In this document: in pieces, positions 32,700 through 45,420 of the stretch
Position numbering within the stretch: the first letter of the stretch is position 1
Layout: the number at the start of each line of letters is the position of its first letter
Assembly (NCBI RefSeq): GCF_963576675.1
Contig: NC_088916.1
Span: forward strand, 635,001-699,000
Direction of reading: 5' to 3'
DNA length: 64,000 bases
From: Euphorbia lathyris
Lineage: Eukaryota > Streptophyta > Magnoliopsida > Malpighiales > Euphorbiaceae
The notes under the pieces: generated by a model
Told to the model about the DNA's origin: nothing
The model's input: only the letters and a program-made list of their open reading frames with translations
The model's database searches: none
Made by a program: the position numbers and the translations under genes

Positions 32700-32892
32700 T
32701 ACGCGGACGTGTGGCTATCACGCCTCACCATGTGGTCGGGCGTGATAGCCTCACGCCTCAGCGTGTGGTCGGGCGTGATAGCTACACGCCCGACCAGAAG
32801 ATGAGGCGTGGGGCTATCACGCCCGACCACACGGTGAGGCGTGATAGCCACACGCCCGACCTCACGGTGGGGCGTGATAACCACACGCCCGC
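32700..32892. repeat. Palindromic GC-rich minisatellite 1
   Basis: Alternating variants of ggcgtgatagc and cacgcccgacc, about 25 bp per unit, read on either strand. Both strands show V-G-R-D-S-like open stretches that merely reflect the repeat. Confidence 0.75.
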
Positions 32893-33269
32893 GTGTCGGA
32901 AGGGGAAAAAAAATTAGTCCGCTATTGAATTAAACCCGTAAATACCTGTTTATACGTAAAAAAAAATTAGTCCGCTGTTGAATTAAACCCGTAAAAAAAT
33001 TAGTCCACTATTGAATTAAACCCGTAAATACCTTAATTAACAAAATAAAGATTTATTTAAACTAAATTAAACGAACGAAAAATTACAAAAATTTAATTAA
33101 ATTTAACTAAAAATCTACAACATTACACCAAATTAATCTAAAAATTTAACATATAAATTATAATCAAATTAATATCAAAATTTCACATATAAATTAAACC
33201 CCAAATTAATCTAAACATTTAACAATTTAATTAAAATGTAAATATAATTTTTTTTTTAAAATTTCAAAA

Positions 33270-33480
33270 ACCCCTCGGGCGTAGGAACATCATGCCCGAA
33301 CCATAGGTCAACGTATGAACATCACGCCCGACCTACGGTGCCGGCGTATGAATATCACGTCTAACCTATGGTGCGGGCATGAGGCTATCATGTCCGAACC
33401 ACATGTAGGACGTGATATTCATATGCCGGAACCGTAGGTCGGGCGTGATGTTCATACGCCCGACTGCGATTCCGGCGTTT
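33270..33480. repeat. Palindromic GC-rich minisatellite 2
   Basis: Variants of gggcgtgatgttcatacgcc with accgtaggtc spacers; related to minisatellite 1 but diverged. Confidence 0.7.
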
Positions 33481-33723
33481 TTGAAAAATCGCCCACAGAT
33501 TCCATTTTTAAGCTTAAATCAAAAAACAAAAACGGTAAATCTTATCATTTTCGCTTTCCCTTTACGGTTGTTGTTACGCTCCATGTTTTGGTTCACAAAT
33601 TAGTCCGGATTTGATCAAAGAGTGTGTAGGGTGTTTGAGAGGTTTTGTGTTTTTTCAAATTTTGGGTAAAGGGTAGTTCGGTCTTTTCATGGGGCCAGGG
33701 GTGGGAATTCATGGCTGGGTATA

Positions 33724-33974
33724 GTTCACTTCTTTTTATGTATTAAACATGTAAACTTGATATATATTATTTCGTTTGCTTTTAGGTGAGCGCTTGTTTG
33801 CGAACATAATAAACGAACTCTTAGCGAGGAGTTTATTTATTTATTCACGAGTCTCTTTATGAACGTAATTAATGAATTGCTTACAAGTAAAATTCATAAA
33901 CATAATTAACTACCTGCTCATAAACAAAGCTCGTGAATAAAATGAACGAGCTACTCACAAACAAAATTCATAGA
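33724..33974. other. AT-rich spacer with aacgagct-type repeat remnant
   Basis: Short inverted pieces (gaacgagc, gctcgtg) of a common dispersed repeat. No gene. Confidence 0.35.
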
Positions 33975-34109
33975 TTTTTTTTTTGAAAGCCTGGTGCGTG
34001 GGAAAGGGTCGTCATCCCAACTATGTTGGCACCCCGAACCGCAGACCCAAACCAATATTATTAAAAAGAATCAAAAAATTACAAGAGCGTCGTAAAAGAG
34101 TAAACAAAA

Positions 34110-37100
34110 TTAAGCAAAACGATATACACATCTTTTGCTTAAATTACAAAGATAGGCCGAAGCACAGAAATCCGGCAGCACATCCCACCATTTCTCTCCA
34201 TTGTTAGATCGAGCGTAGTTTGCAAGGAGGTCTGCAACCTGGTTTCCTTCTCTGTAGATATGCGAAACCACAAAAGACAACGAATCAATTTGCCTAAGGC
34301 ACACAAGCCACTGTGTCCGAACCTTCCATGGGACTAATCCCGTTTTACTGCGGAAAAGGTTGACCACAAAAGTAGAGTCGCTCTCGAGCCAGATCTTTCT
34401 CCAGCCCAGGTTGTAGGCCTTTGCGATTCCGTAGATTGCAGCGCTTAGCTCTGCGACATAGGGGAAAGAGTCCTCAAGATGAACAGCAAACGCCCCTTCA
34501 AAGCCAAATTGAGACCGCAAAATACCACCACCTCCAGCAGTGCCCGGACTGGCCGAGACCGAGGCATCCGTGTTGAGCTTAATCCAATCATGCGGTGGAG
34601 ATTGCCAGCAGACCGGTATAATTCTCGGAGCTCTATGCGGCCGATGACGAATGCCAAGCTCCTGAAGAACATGGAGATCCGAGGTAGAGTTCCACATACC
34701 CCCCGTAGCCAATTTATCTGATTCCCGGATAAGACCCCAAAGTCGACGGAAAGCATGAAATATGCTAGGAGATTCGTCTTCAAAAATTGCTCGGTTTCTT
34801 AGATGCCAGATCAGCCAAATAGCGTTGATAATTGCAGCAGCCCATAACGTGGCCGTTTGAGGACTAAATCGCTGCTTCTCAGCTCCATCTACTAGATCAA
34901 CCAACGAGGTATCCGTGTAAAGCTGCCTGCCAAAAAGCTTGCCAATCCCGCTCCATATCTGCTGCGAGAACTGACAGGAAATAAAAAGCTGATCGGCTGT
35001 TTCCTGAGCTTTACCACATAAAACACAGCGTGAAACAATATGAATGCCCCTGTGACACAGCCTGTCATGAGTAGGGATTCTACCAAGATAACCACGCCAC
35101 CAAACCATAGATCGTGAAGGCGGGATAGTTCGTTGCCAAATGAAATTGCACCATTTATGCGTTATCTCCGGCGGCCTTAACCATGCATAAAAAAGCTTCA
35201 CGATAAGAACACCAGTCACAGAAGGTTTCCAGATACATGTGTCAGTTGAGACTGTCATTCTAACATTAAGTACTGGATTAAGAACATCATTTGTCAGCGA
35301 AGGCAAGTTGCGCCAGCCATCTTCTGTGAGAAAGTCACTTACCCTCGATTTGCACTTCCTCTTAGCTGCTGCACATAAACCCACCTGGTCTGCGACAGTG
35401 GGCAAAATCCAGTGGCCATTCCAAAAGTTTAGGTTGGATTGATTGCCGATCCACCAAAGACTGTGATCCACCAACATGCTATGCAACCTGCGAATAGACC
35501 CCCAAATTGTCGAGTTCATCACGACCCTAGGCAGACCAGCCTCGCTAATAAACTGAGATCGGAGGAGATTAAAACAGAGTGAATTCCCCTGCATGATACC
35601 CCAAACAAGCTTACCAAGGAGAGCGGTGTTAAAATGTCGGACATCTTTAACCCCAATGCCGCCTGCTTTAACCGATCTACAACAGTCCTGCCAAGAAACA
35701 GTTAGAATCTTTCGACCATCAACCGAACCTGTCCATATAAAATTTTTAATGCATTTGGAAAGATGCCTTATGAGAGCAGCTGGCCATTTATAAACCAGAA
35801 ATGAGTGGACGTAGCTTTCGGTAATCACAGAGTTGACAAGTGCTACCCGACCAGCCATGGAGAGACAAGATCCCTTCCAGCGGGCAAATTGAGATATGAT
35901 CCTATCCATTGTACCCCGGAGGTGAGATTTGCGAGGACAGCCAAAGAAAAGAGGGACCCCAAGGTATCTGAAGGGAAGGTGCCCTTGCTTTATTCCCATT
36001 AGCTCAGAAAGAGCAGCGCCCCTATGCCTGGCAATGTGACTTCCCAAGTAGATGTCTGATTTCTGCCAATTAACTTTTTTTCCCGAGACAGAGCCATAGA
36101 ATGAGAATGCATCCCTGATAGCTCTGACATTAGCCCTCGTAGCCTGACAAAATAGCATCACATCATCTGCATACAGAAGATGAGTAGGAAAATTGGCCAT
36201 CCGTGAATAGTGCATAGCCACTAGATCTCCCGATTCAACCAATCTCAAAATCCATCTGCTTAAAAAATCCTCCGCAATGCCAAAAAGAAGAGGGGAAAGG
36301 GGGTCTCCCTGCCTGACGCCCCTTGAGCATTTGAAGTAGCCGGCAGCTCCAGAACTTGTTAGAATTGAAATACGGGCCGAGGAGAGAATGTTTAGGATCC
36401 AATCTCGGAATTGCAATGAGAAGCCAAAGGAATCCAGGACTTCGAGAATGAAATTCCAATCAAGTGTGTCGAAAGCCTTTCTTATATCAATTTTGACAGC
36501 CATGTTTCCTCCAAAACTGCGTTTATTCAGCATATTAATTCCTTTTGAGGCAATTGAAATGCAATGGTGTATGCTCCGACCAGGGATAAACCCGAACTGA
36601 TTACTGGAAATGATTTTATAACAGAAATCACTCATGGCAATTGGGCGATACTGATCAATAGAAACTGCATTTTCCATTTTTGGAATGAGAACCATTAAGC
36701 TTGAATTCATGCCTGGCAATAATGATCCTGAGGTGAAAAAGCTACGAACTGCCGCGAAGACATCTTCACCCACAATATCCCAAAAGGTTTGAAAAAATAT
36801 CCCAGTAAACCCATCCGGTCCCGGCGCACTGCCGCCATCCATTGAAAAAACCGTATCCCTGACCTCCCTGCGATCTGGGCATGCTGTCAGGCTCAAATTT
36901 TCATCGTCTGTTACTGACCGCGGTATTGTGGAGCTGATCAAGGAGAGATCCGGTGGGTTATCCGCATCATTTCTAAACAAATCCGAAAAGAACCCAGTAA
37001 CATGCTCATTGATCCTGACCGGATCTGTTGTAATCTGTCCATCAATGAGTAGAGCTTTGATACCCTGCGTCGCAGCACGAACAGCAGCAGTACGATGGAA

Positions 37101-38130
37101 GAACTCGCTATTTCTATCCCCGTCTTGCAACCAACGGATTCTGCTTTTTTGTTTTAGGTAAGTATCCTTTCTTTGCATTGCTTTATTGAGTTCTTCATGC
37201 GCTTGCAATTCTCGAAGATGGCGGTCATCCGTCAATCCATCTGTTGATATCTCGGCTTGAATTCTCATTAGATCGGCGGAGCACTGGGCGGAGGAGCTTA
37301 AGTTTATTACAAAGGGCCTGCATAGGCGGTAGCCTGATATGCTCTCCTTGCCAAAATGCGCTGATTGTTTCTCTCAAACTGGGGTGATCAATCCACATTG
37401 ATTGAAATCTAAAACGCGGGTAGTTATGGGCGTGATTTGAACAATTGAAAACTACTGGACTGTGATCTGACTGGTGCTGAACTAAGACTGTGCTGATGTA
37501 GCTATGCCAGTAGTCATGAAAATCTGCCGAAGGAAGCGCTCTATCCAGCCTGCTCTCAACCCTCGCATTACCAAACCTACCATTGCTCCAAGTGTACATA
37601 AGCCCTTGTGCTGGCACATTAACAAAATTGATGTCCTCAATAAACTCACGAAATTCTCTGCAAGGTCTGTTGGCCGGTGCTCTACCCGTCTTCTCATGCG
37701 AACCCATAACTGCATTGAAGTCACCTAACGCCAACCAACACCCATCAAATTGCGATCTCAACTCTCGAATTTGATTATACATAGCCACCCTTCGGTTAGC
37801 CCAGGTACTACCCTAAACCAGACAGATAAAATTGGAGGATCCCATGACCTTCCAGTTCAACAGAACGAACTGTTCATGCAGAAAACAAACCACAACAGAA
37901 GTAAAATGCTTAATTGAGATGAATACCCATATAGATGGCAAGTCCTTCTAGGTAGAAGCAATGAATTTCAATCCAAGCCGGTCCCAAAAGGAAGAACTAA
38001 TACTGTCTAATGTTACCATGGGCTCAGAGATGCAAAGCACATCCGGCTTATGAACTCTACATAAATTTTGGAGATGCCTCTACGTAGCGCAGTTCTGGAT
38101 TCCCCTAGAATTCCAATAAAGAATATTCAT
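34110..38130 (-). pseudogene. LINE-1 ORF2: endonuclease, reverse transcriptase, RNase H
   Basis: Starts at ATG 38130, overlapping the ORF1 stop. Endonuclease: N-S-R-G, then three in-frame TAG codons, L-G-D-F-N-A-V, S-R-L-D-R-A and S-D-H-S-P-V. A one-base frame change near 37280 joins it to a 1052-codon open stretch (37268-34110) with RT motifs P-G-P-D-G-F, K-I-D-I-R-K-A-F-D, G-V-R-Q-G-D-P-L-S-P and Y-A-D-D (about 36161-36172), a zf-RVT region (C-V-L-C-G) and RNase H (N-T-D-A-S, V-A-E-L-S-A-A, L-E-S-D-S, H-I-Y-R-E-G-N-Q-V-A-D). The RT stretch is intact and unusually long for dead DNA, implying young insertion. As written it cannot make one complete ORF2p. Confidence 0.9.
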
Positions 38131-38510
38131 CTATAGCGGATTGGTATTTTGCTGACCCGGCATCCCCTGGTTGAACTGTCTATGACCCTATCAAGTGATT
38201 TATTCTTCTTTTCCGTGCTCTTGGAGGTGGCTGTCTCCCAGCTACTGTTATCTTCATCCTCATCAACCATGTCGGCCCACGACTTTACCGGACTGATCGA
38301 GCCAATCTTCTCCACCCCCGGTGAAGGAGGTTTGTCCCTAGATTCAGTTTCATTCACATGCTCCCTGAATTGCGAGCTGTCCGCCAGATTCAATTCGCCC
38401 TCAGGTTCCGATTCCTCCTAGGAGCTGGTCTCCTTATTCACTTCTATATGGGCTGCCGGCTCCGGATCCTAACCCTGCACGGCCATATCATGGACACTAT
38501 TTAACATTTA
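38127..38510 (-). pseudogene. LINE-1 ORF1 C-terminal remnant
   Basis: Open stretch 38393-38127 ending at TGA 38129-38127; upstream frame broken by a stop near 38420. Acidic and Ser-rich, without a recognisable knuckle. Its TGA shares two bases with the ORF2 ATG (ATGA), a termination-reinitiation arrangement. The 5' part of ORF1 is missing. Confidence 0.65.
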
Positions 38511-39000
38511 TTTTAGTGAAAAAAAAGTTTAATCTGGCTTCATATTTTGACATTTTTAGAATTCTATTTTTTTTAGGCAAATGATATATACAATCTAAGG
38601 GTTGTATATAAGCATTAATTATCCATATGTTTTCATTAAAAAAAAGAGAATTTTAATTCTAAAATAAACATTTATTTTTATTGGAAATATAACAATATAT
38701 TATAACAAATGCATTTAAGTATTTAAACATTAAAATATCAACAAATTTTATGTATTGGAAAACAAAATTACACTAATAACTTGAATTTTCAGGTTTTTAT
38801 TTATAGCCCTTAGGGCTGTAAATATCAGAATCTTTTTTTTTTATGACAAAATGGTAATTATAATTGTTAAGTTTTTTTGCCCACCGTAGCTGTGAGCAGT
38901 GGAGAATAAGAAAAAAAAACAGAAATGAGAGAGAAAAAGAGCCATACTTTTTCTTTTCTTTCTTTCTTTCACGTCTCTATATGTGTTTGTCATCATGCAG
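38511..39000. other. AT-rich spacer
   Basis: No gene. Weak inverted similarity between aatctaagggttgtatata (38592 on) and the ttatagcccttagggctgta region (about 38802) may be a decayed MITE. Confidence 0.35.
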
Positions 39001-39571
39001 GGGCCAATATGGGTTCGCGTGTCGTGTCGACCTACTTAGGTGATCCATTTAGATCAACCCTAACACGACCCATTTAATAAACGGGTTGACACGACACGAC
39101 CCGTTTATTAAACGAGTTGACCTAGATAACTCGTTTACGTAAACAAATAAAATATGACTAAAAAATTAACATAACTCGTTTGACCGATTAACCTGTTATA
39201 TATCAAAATCTATTAAATACATTGTATGACTCGTCAACCCATTAACCCATTATAACAAAAAAATCCAATAAATAAACATAAAATATTATTTAAAATGTAT
39301 AATATTTAATAAATATCAAAATAAACTCAAACACAAGTAAAAAAAATCTTAATAAGTCAGATGGGTTCCCGGGTTGGGGTCGACACGACCCACCAACACG
39401 CTTAAAATTACATGGGTTACAATTAATTCGCAGGTCAACCCGCAACCCAACCTGTTTCATAAACAAGTTAAGTGAATCGACCCATTTGACCCGTTTATCG
39501 CTCAAACCCATTAAGGTTCAACCCTAATTCGTTTAAGTTGCGGGGTACTTGGGTCGTGTTAGCGGATCATG
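39001..39571 (-). repeat. gggtcgtgtcgacc-type repeat, copy 2, split by Copia-2
   Basis: Dense in gggt/acgacc and cgggttgac motifs typical of a widespread plant TIR repeat. 39290-39571 is the inverse of 32298-32580. The sequence resumes at 44450 on the other side of Copia-2. Confidence 0.65.
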
Positions 39572-39826
39572 TGTAAAACTTGAGGATCTTATTAATGGAA
39601 AAGAGAGAAATTACAGAATTGAAGAATAAGAAAGATACAATTGATATGAAAACTGAATTAATTGAGAAAAGAAGAGTAGCTAGTTTATATGCTTTACAAC
39701 AAGAAAGTTGTTACAGAATTCGTTATCAACAGATGGTTGAGATTGATTATGAAATGAGTGGTGAAGATGTGATCATGAAATGTTATGGTGTGGTGAGGCT
39801 CACTGTAAGTTTACAGCAAGTTTACA
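39572..39826 (-). repeat. 3' LTR of Copia-2
   Basis: 255 bp, TGTAAACTTGC...AGTTTTACA on the minus strand. Confidence 0.93.
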
Positions 39827-39846
39827 TCCCCTCCTCGAAACGAAAG

Positions 39847-42800
39847 CTAATCTTTATCACTTCCTGCTGCAGCTTGAATGTTTATCAAACCCATCTTCTT
39901 CAAGGCTGGTGACATTCTTTCCGAACTGAGTAGTTTGGTGAAAAGATCAGCCAACTGTTCTGTAGTTGCTACATGTGAAGTTTCAATGAAACCAAGCTCA
40001 ATATGCTCCCTGATCAAGTGACAATCTATGTTAATATGTTTGGTGCTATCGTGAGAAACGGGATTCTTTGCCAAAGCAATAGCAGATTGGCTATCACAAT
40101 ACATCTTAATTGGTAATTCAACTGTGAATCCAAAATCTTTAAGTATGAACTGCATCCACTTTAGTTCACAACTTGTATATGCCATGCTTCTGTATTCAGA
40201 TTCTGTTGAAGACCTACTCACTGTAGGTTGTTTCTTTGTCTTCCATGACACAAGTGAATTCCTAAGAAAAACACAAAAACCTGTCAATGATCTTCCAATA
40301 TCCTTGCACTTCCCCCAGTCTGCATCACAATATGCAGTGATCTGATGTACATTTGAATCACTACTGTATAGCAATCCATACTGCAAAGTTTTCTTAATAT
40401 ATCTTAAGACATGAATTGCAGCTTTCAAGTGATGTTCGCATGGCATTTGCATATACTGGCTGAGTTGCTGTGTTGCAAAAGTTATGTCAGGTCTTGTGAA
40501 TTGCAAATATAACAATCTCCCTACAAGCCTCCTGAAAACTGCGGGATCTTGAATTGGAATTCCAGGATCTGTTAAAACAATCCCATGAGTCATGGGATTT
40601 GCCACTGTTGTTGCTTCAGAAAGACCTGCATCCCTTAATATATCAGTGATATATTTTGTCTGTGTCAACAAAATACCAGCATCTGACCTTGTCACTTCAA
40701 TTCCCAAAAAATACTTTGCTGAATGAAGATCTTTAATAGTGAACAGCTGATGTAGATGACACTTAACCCTTTCAATATCCGAGTTATTGCTCCCCATTAG
40801 TAAAATATCATCCACATACATCAGCAAGGCAATGAAATTTGATTTTGGAGATGCTTCCATGATGAACAAGCAATGGTCACTTTTGGATCTAGTGAAACCA
40901 TATGCTATCAATTTTGAGGAGATCTCCTTGTGCCACTGTCTTCCTGCTTGTTTAAGTCCATAAAGTGACTTAACAAGCTTGCAGACTTGGCCTTTCTTTG
41001 CCCCTGAATATCCCAATGGCGACTTTAAATAAATGTTTTCATCTAGTGAACCATGTAAATATGCATTGTTCACATCTACTTGGTGGATGTACCACTTCAT
41101 AGCAGCTCCAATGGCAAAAAACAACTTAATTGTGACTGATTTTGCTACTGGACTAAAGCTTTCATGATAGTCCACTCCATATTCTTGATTGTAGCCTTTT
41201 ACTACAAGCCTTGCCTTGTATCTATCCACTTCACCAGTTGGCTTGTACTTGACCCTAAAAACCCATCTTGTTTCTATGGGTTTCTTTCCTTCTGGCAGAG
41301 TAACCACATCCCAAGTATGATTCTTTTCCAGGGCTTCCAGTTCACATTTCATTGCTTGAACCCAATTTGGATTATTGCAAGCTTCATAATAGTGTGCTGG
41401 TTCCTTCTCTTATTGTATGTTAGCCAAAAATATCATCTGTTCGGTTGACAGTAAAGCTACATTTGTATGCATAAGATCTGCATTGACATATGCAACAAAA
41501 TCTTGCATCCACCCAGGCTTCTACTTGTTTCTACTTGATCTTCTTACCAGTGTTGGTGATGCAGGATTTTGATTTGTTGGTTCAACTGAAATGGATGGGA
41601 TGATTGTTCTCATATTATCAGATACTTCTTCAGAACTTTGTGGCATTGATGGTATAACAGCATTATCAGATGACTTATATGGGAAAACATTCTCCTGAAA
41701 ATGAACATCTCTGCTGACCACAAACTTGCTTGTGTGAATATCCTGTATTTTATATGCTTTGTGTCCATGTGCAAAACCCAAAAACAGCCATGTACAAGCT
41801 CTAGGTTGGAATTTGTCTTTGCCTGGATGAACATCAACATAGAAACATTGACAGCCAAAGACTTTGAATGATGCATAGTCTGGTTGTTTATTGTATAACA
41901 CCTCATGTGGGGTTTTCCACTGCAAAACCCTTGTAGGAAGAACATTGATAATGGCTGTTGCCATTTGAATTGCCTCTCCCCAGTATTTCGTTGGTAAAGA
42001 AGCCTGAAACATAATTGCTCTCGCAACTTCCAGCAGATGTCTATGTTTCCTTTCGACCGTACCGTTTTGCTGAGGAGTATAAATGCATGTTTTCTGATGA
42101 TGAATTCCCATCTGTCTGAACATTTGCTGGCACGATTTGTTAACAAACTCTGCGCCATTGTCTGTCTTGATTGCCTTCACAGTTACATTATGTTGTGTTT
42201 TGATCATAATGAATAAAGTTTCCAATGTTGTATGTGCCTGTGACTTGTGTTGAAGCAGGACTGTCCATGTTATCCTTATGAAATCCTCCACTATTGTTAG
42301 AAAATACTTTGCACCAGTCCATGAGTATTTTCTGTAAGGCCCCCATAGATCAACATGAATTAGATCGAATGGTGATGTTGTAGATATGCCACACTTGTTA
42401 AATGGTGTTCTGTGCTGTTTTGCGCTATGGCAAATATTGCAATCTACATTCTGGCAGTTGACTTGTGCATCCACTATATGGCTCATGGCATCAAAAGATG
42501 CATGTCCTAGCCTGTGATGCCAGAGATTCAAGTTACCTGAGTCTGAATCTGTCACACTACAACACATACTGGCTTTCTTCACTATTTGCTCAGAAAATGA
42601 CATATGATCTAGTAAATATAGACCATCTACCATCCAAGCCACTGCAATCACAGTTTCAGTTGCCAAGTCCTTTAAACAGCAATGATCCTTATAGAACATG
42701 ACTGCAACATTGTTTTCTTGCATAATCTGACTAACAGATAAAAGATTATATTGAAAACTTGGAATTATAAGCACATGCTGCAAAGTCAGTTTATCAGACA

Positions 42801-44130
42801 ATGCCACAGACCCCATTTGCTTTATCAGCTGATTGCTTCCATCAGGCAATACAACTGACTGATGACACTTAACTGCACTACCAGGAACTACTAGATCTTT
42901 TCTGGGACACATATGAGAAGTCGCTCCAGAATCAACTATCCAATAGTCTTTATCAGAGATATGTGCAGAAGACTTACCAGTACACCCTGCAAATGCAGTG
43001 AAGTCCATTGGTGTGTCATTGCCATTCTTCCCTTTTGCTTTCAACATTCTGTAGACTTCTTTAACCATTTGGTTCATGCTTTTATCTCTTCTAACTTCTG
43101 TATCTAACTCACTGTCATCAGAATCAGTTGATGTTGACACCTTTTTGGTTGCAGAGTTAGCTCTATTCCTGCTTGATGATTCTTTCTTTTTGGAATCTTT
43201 ATTTTCCTTCCACCAATCAGGATACCCTACAATCTTGAAACAAGTTGCTCTAGTATGGCCAGTCATATCACAATGATCACAAAATTTATCTTCATTGTCT
43301 TTCCTCTTTGCTTTCCCTTTGCCATTGAAATTTCCATGCTTGTCAGTCTTAGAGAAATTTGCAATCTCAACTGACTGACTAACAGAAATTTCGAATTGCT
43401 TTTCAACTTGTAGCACCATTGAATAAGCTTTATTTATATTTGGCAAAGGTTCCATCAGTGTGATTTGGTTCTTAACATGATCGTATTGATCATTTAATCC
43501 CATAAGAAATTGATACAGTTGATCTTCTTCTGAGAGTTCTGATAATCTTTTGAAACCATTACAGGCACATTCTTTTGCTGCTCCACAGTGACATGTGGGC
43601 ATGGGTCGAAGAAACAGTAATTCACCCCACAATCTTTTTAGTTTATTAAAATAAGCCAGGATTGAGGAATTACCTTGATTAAGAAGACTTAACTCCTTTT
43701 TGATCTTGAATATCTGAGAACCATTGCTTCCTCCAAAACGGTGTGTGAGATCACTCCACAGTTCTCTTGAAGTAAGCACGTACTGAAATCCCTCTGCAAT
43801 TTCTTTGCTTATGCAATTGAGAATCCACTGAGTGACTAAACAATCAGTCTTGGACTATTTTCTGTAAGCTGGTGTTCCTTTTTCAGGAATTGCAGCTTCG
43901 TCAAGTACAAAATTAGCAACATCTTTGACCTTTAGAGCCCTAATCATAGATCTGCTCCAGGACATGAAATTGCTGGCTGTAAGTGTCACATTGTTGATGA
44001 TCAGGCCTGGATTATCTCCATTATCTGACTTATCACGTTTGGTTGTTCTTGGTGGTGTATCTTTAACTAATTCTTCTTCTCCTCCAGAAACGTCTTCTTC
44101 TTCTGCAGAAAATTCTTCTTCCGCTCTCAA
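39847..44130 (-). pseudogene. Copia-2 gag-pol, open except for three stops
   Basis: A single frame from about 44130 to 39847 (about 1427 codons) without frameshift. Stops: TAG at about 43851-43853 (Trp expected in S-K-T-D context), TAG at about 41521-41523 and TAA at about 41413. In order: gag (N-F-M-S-W-S-R-S-M), knuckle C-D-H-C-D-M-T-G-H, protease V-D-S-G-A-T-S-H-M, GAG-pre-integrase H-H-R-L-G-H-A, integrase D-N-G-A-E-F and P-Q-Q-N-G-T-V-E-R, RT with Y-V-D-D (40808-40819), RNase H ending near A-D-L-F-T-K. No ATG is visible at the gag start; the first 44130 codon is TTG, so the true start is lost or unusual. Closest in style to copia families with C-x2-C gag, different from Copia-1. Confidence 0.92.
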
Positions 44131-44189
44131 TTCTCGATTTCTATTGTTTCTCTTTTTTGCAATTGTTAATCACAACTGCTCTGATACCA

Positions 44190-44444
44190 TGTAAAACTTG
44201 AGGATCTTATTAATGGAAAAGAGAGAAATTACAGAATTGAAGAATAAGAAAGATACAATTCATATGAAAACTGAATTAATTGAGAAAAGAAGAGTAGCTA
44301 GTTTATATGCTTTACAACAAGAAAGTTGTTATAGAATTCGTTATCAACAGATGGTTGAGATTGATTATGAAATGAGTGGTGAAGATGTGATCATGAAATG
44401 TTATGGTGTGGTGAGGCTCACTGTAAGTTTACAGCAAGTTTACA
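44190..44444 (-). repeat. 5' LTR of Copia-2
   Basis: 255 bp, two differences from the 3' LTR. Primer site on its inner side. Confidence 0.93.
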
Positions 44445-44449
44445 TCATG

Positions 44450-44545
44450 ACCCATACATTATATTTTTAAATTGTCAACTCAGCAAAAAAATGTGTCAAA
44501 TTTATAAAACCGACAAGTTAAGGTGTATGATAAATGTAACCGGTG
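44450..44545 (-). repeat. GRF-unit tail, distal part, fourth copy
   Basis: Reverse complement of 32200-32300: caactcagcaaaaaaatg and ttataaaaccgacaagtt blocks. Confidence 0.65.
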
Positions 44546-44962
44546 TATTTGTTTGTTTTCTTTGGCCGTGTTCTAATAATATCTTTTATTCTATAAAAAA
44601 ATAAAAATAACATATTAATCATATTTTTATCCAAAACTAATAAAGTTAAAATTCAAACATAATTTAATTAGACAAATATCATATCATAATTAATATCCAA
44701 AAATAATCATACAAGACCGTTGATAATTTACTCCCAATCATTTTTAAATTTTTTAGTTTACTTAGCACATTAATTAATAAGTAAACTAAACCGTGTCTAT
44801 TAGTTTGGTTAATTGATTTGGTCAATTTTTTTTTTTACATGACTACCAGTTCACAGTGGGAAGCATTAATAGGATAGCTCTTGGTGTACAAGTTAGATAT
44901 ATTGAATAAATCCTCGTAGCGATGGAGAGTTTAATATATTTTATTGTTAAATTAAAACATCT
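44546..44962. other. AT-rich spacer
   Basis: No gene or repeat recognised apart from similarity of 44880-44930 to the outer arm of the neighbouring foldback. Confidence 0.4.
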
Positions 44963-45420
44963 AATTTTGATCGTAGCGATCTTAATGCTTGTGGTGTGTT
45001 AGTTAGATATATTGGATAAATCATCATAGGGAGTAGACTGATCTTAGCGTGTTTGTATTTTCGGCGATTTACTGGTTTATAATATCCATGTAATCTGAAG
45101 ATCACGAAACATTCATATTTTCGCATTAAAGGAAATCGAATATGCATTACACAATCCATTTCCATGTTTCTACTTAACAAAAACGTGGAAATTGAGTGTG
45201 ACATGCATATTGGATTTTCTTTTAATAAGGAAGTAGGTGTGTTTCACGATCTTTAGAATTCATGGACATTATAAGCTAACAATCAAGAAAAAAGAAGTAA
45301 ATCGCCGAAAATACAAGCACACCAAAGTTAACATTTCCTTCGACTGCTGGCCTACGAGGATTTATCCAATATATCCGACTTGCATACCACCAGCAATAGA
45401 GGATCACCATGATTAAAATT
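44963..45420. mobile_element. Foldback element 1 (about 458 bp)
   Basis: Arms of about 220 bp meeting near 45178-45180 (...ccatttccatgtttctac / aacgtggaaattgag...). Outer pairs include tatattggataaatc with gatttatccaatata. A full transcript would form one long hairpin. No ORF with support. Confidence 0.75.

Larger units (their letters stand above)
32601..33721. mobile_element. TIR element (1.1 kb) with two palindromic minisatellites
   Basis: Ends TACCCAGCC...AATTCCCACCC and complementary GGGTGGGAATTC...GGCTGGGTA, flanked by TA on both sides (32599-32600, 33722-33723). Inside, 32700-32890 and 33270-33480 hold imperfect copies of cgggcgtgat-agc/ttc-cacgcccg units. No transposase. Class uncertain: the TA duplication suggests Tc1/mariner-like, but AT-rich flanks make the duplication length ambiguous. 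Confidence 0.65.
33975..38510 (-). mobile_element. LINE-1: L1-type retrotransposon, 5'-truncated (minus)
   Basis: 3' poly(A) appears as T10 at 33975-33984. Its 3' UTR (33985-34109) shares a gaaagcctgg...ggcacccc block with the 10.7-kb copy. It carries the end of ORF1 and a full-length but broken ORF2. No matching target duplication was found at the two ends. Confidence 0.88.
39572..44444 (-). mobile_element. Copia-2: complete Ty1/copia retrotransposon, 4873 bp (minus)
   Basis: LTRs 39572-39826 and 44190-44444, both 255 bp, differ at two positions. Target duplication tcatg (39567-39571, 44445-44449). Primer site complementary to tRNA-Met abuts the 5' LTR (44178-44189 on minus); purine tract gaggagggg abuts the 3' LTR (from 39835 down). 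The paralogous sequence near 32298-32330 is the empty site. Confidence 0.95.

Noticed and set aside
32700..32892. CRISPR-like regular palindromic repeats
   Set aside because: Units are contiguous without unique spacers, in a plant nuclear context inside a TIR element.
32675..32917. Repetitive V-G-R-D-S proteins on both strands
   Set aside because: Pure by-product of a palindromic minisatellite; no start context or homologue.
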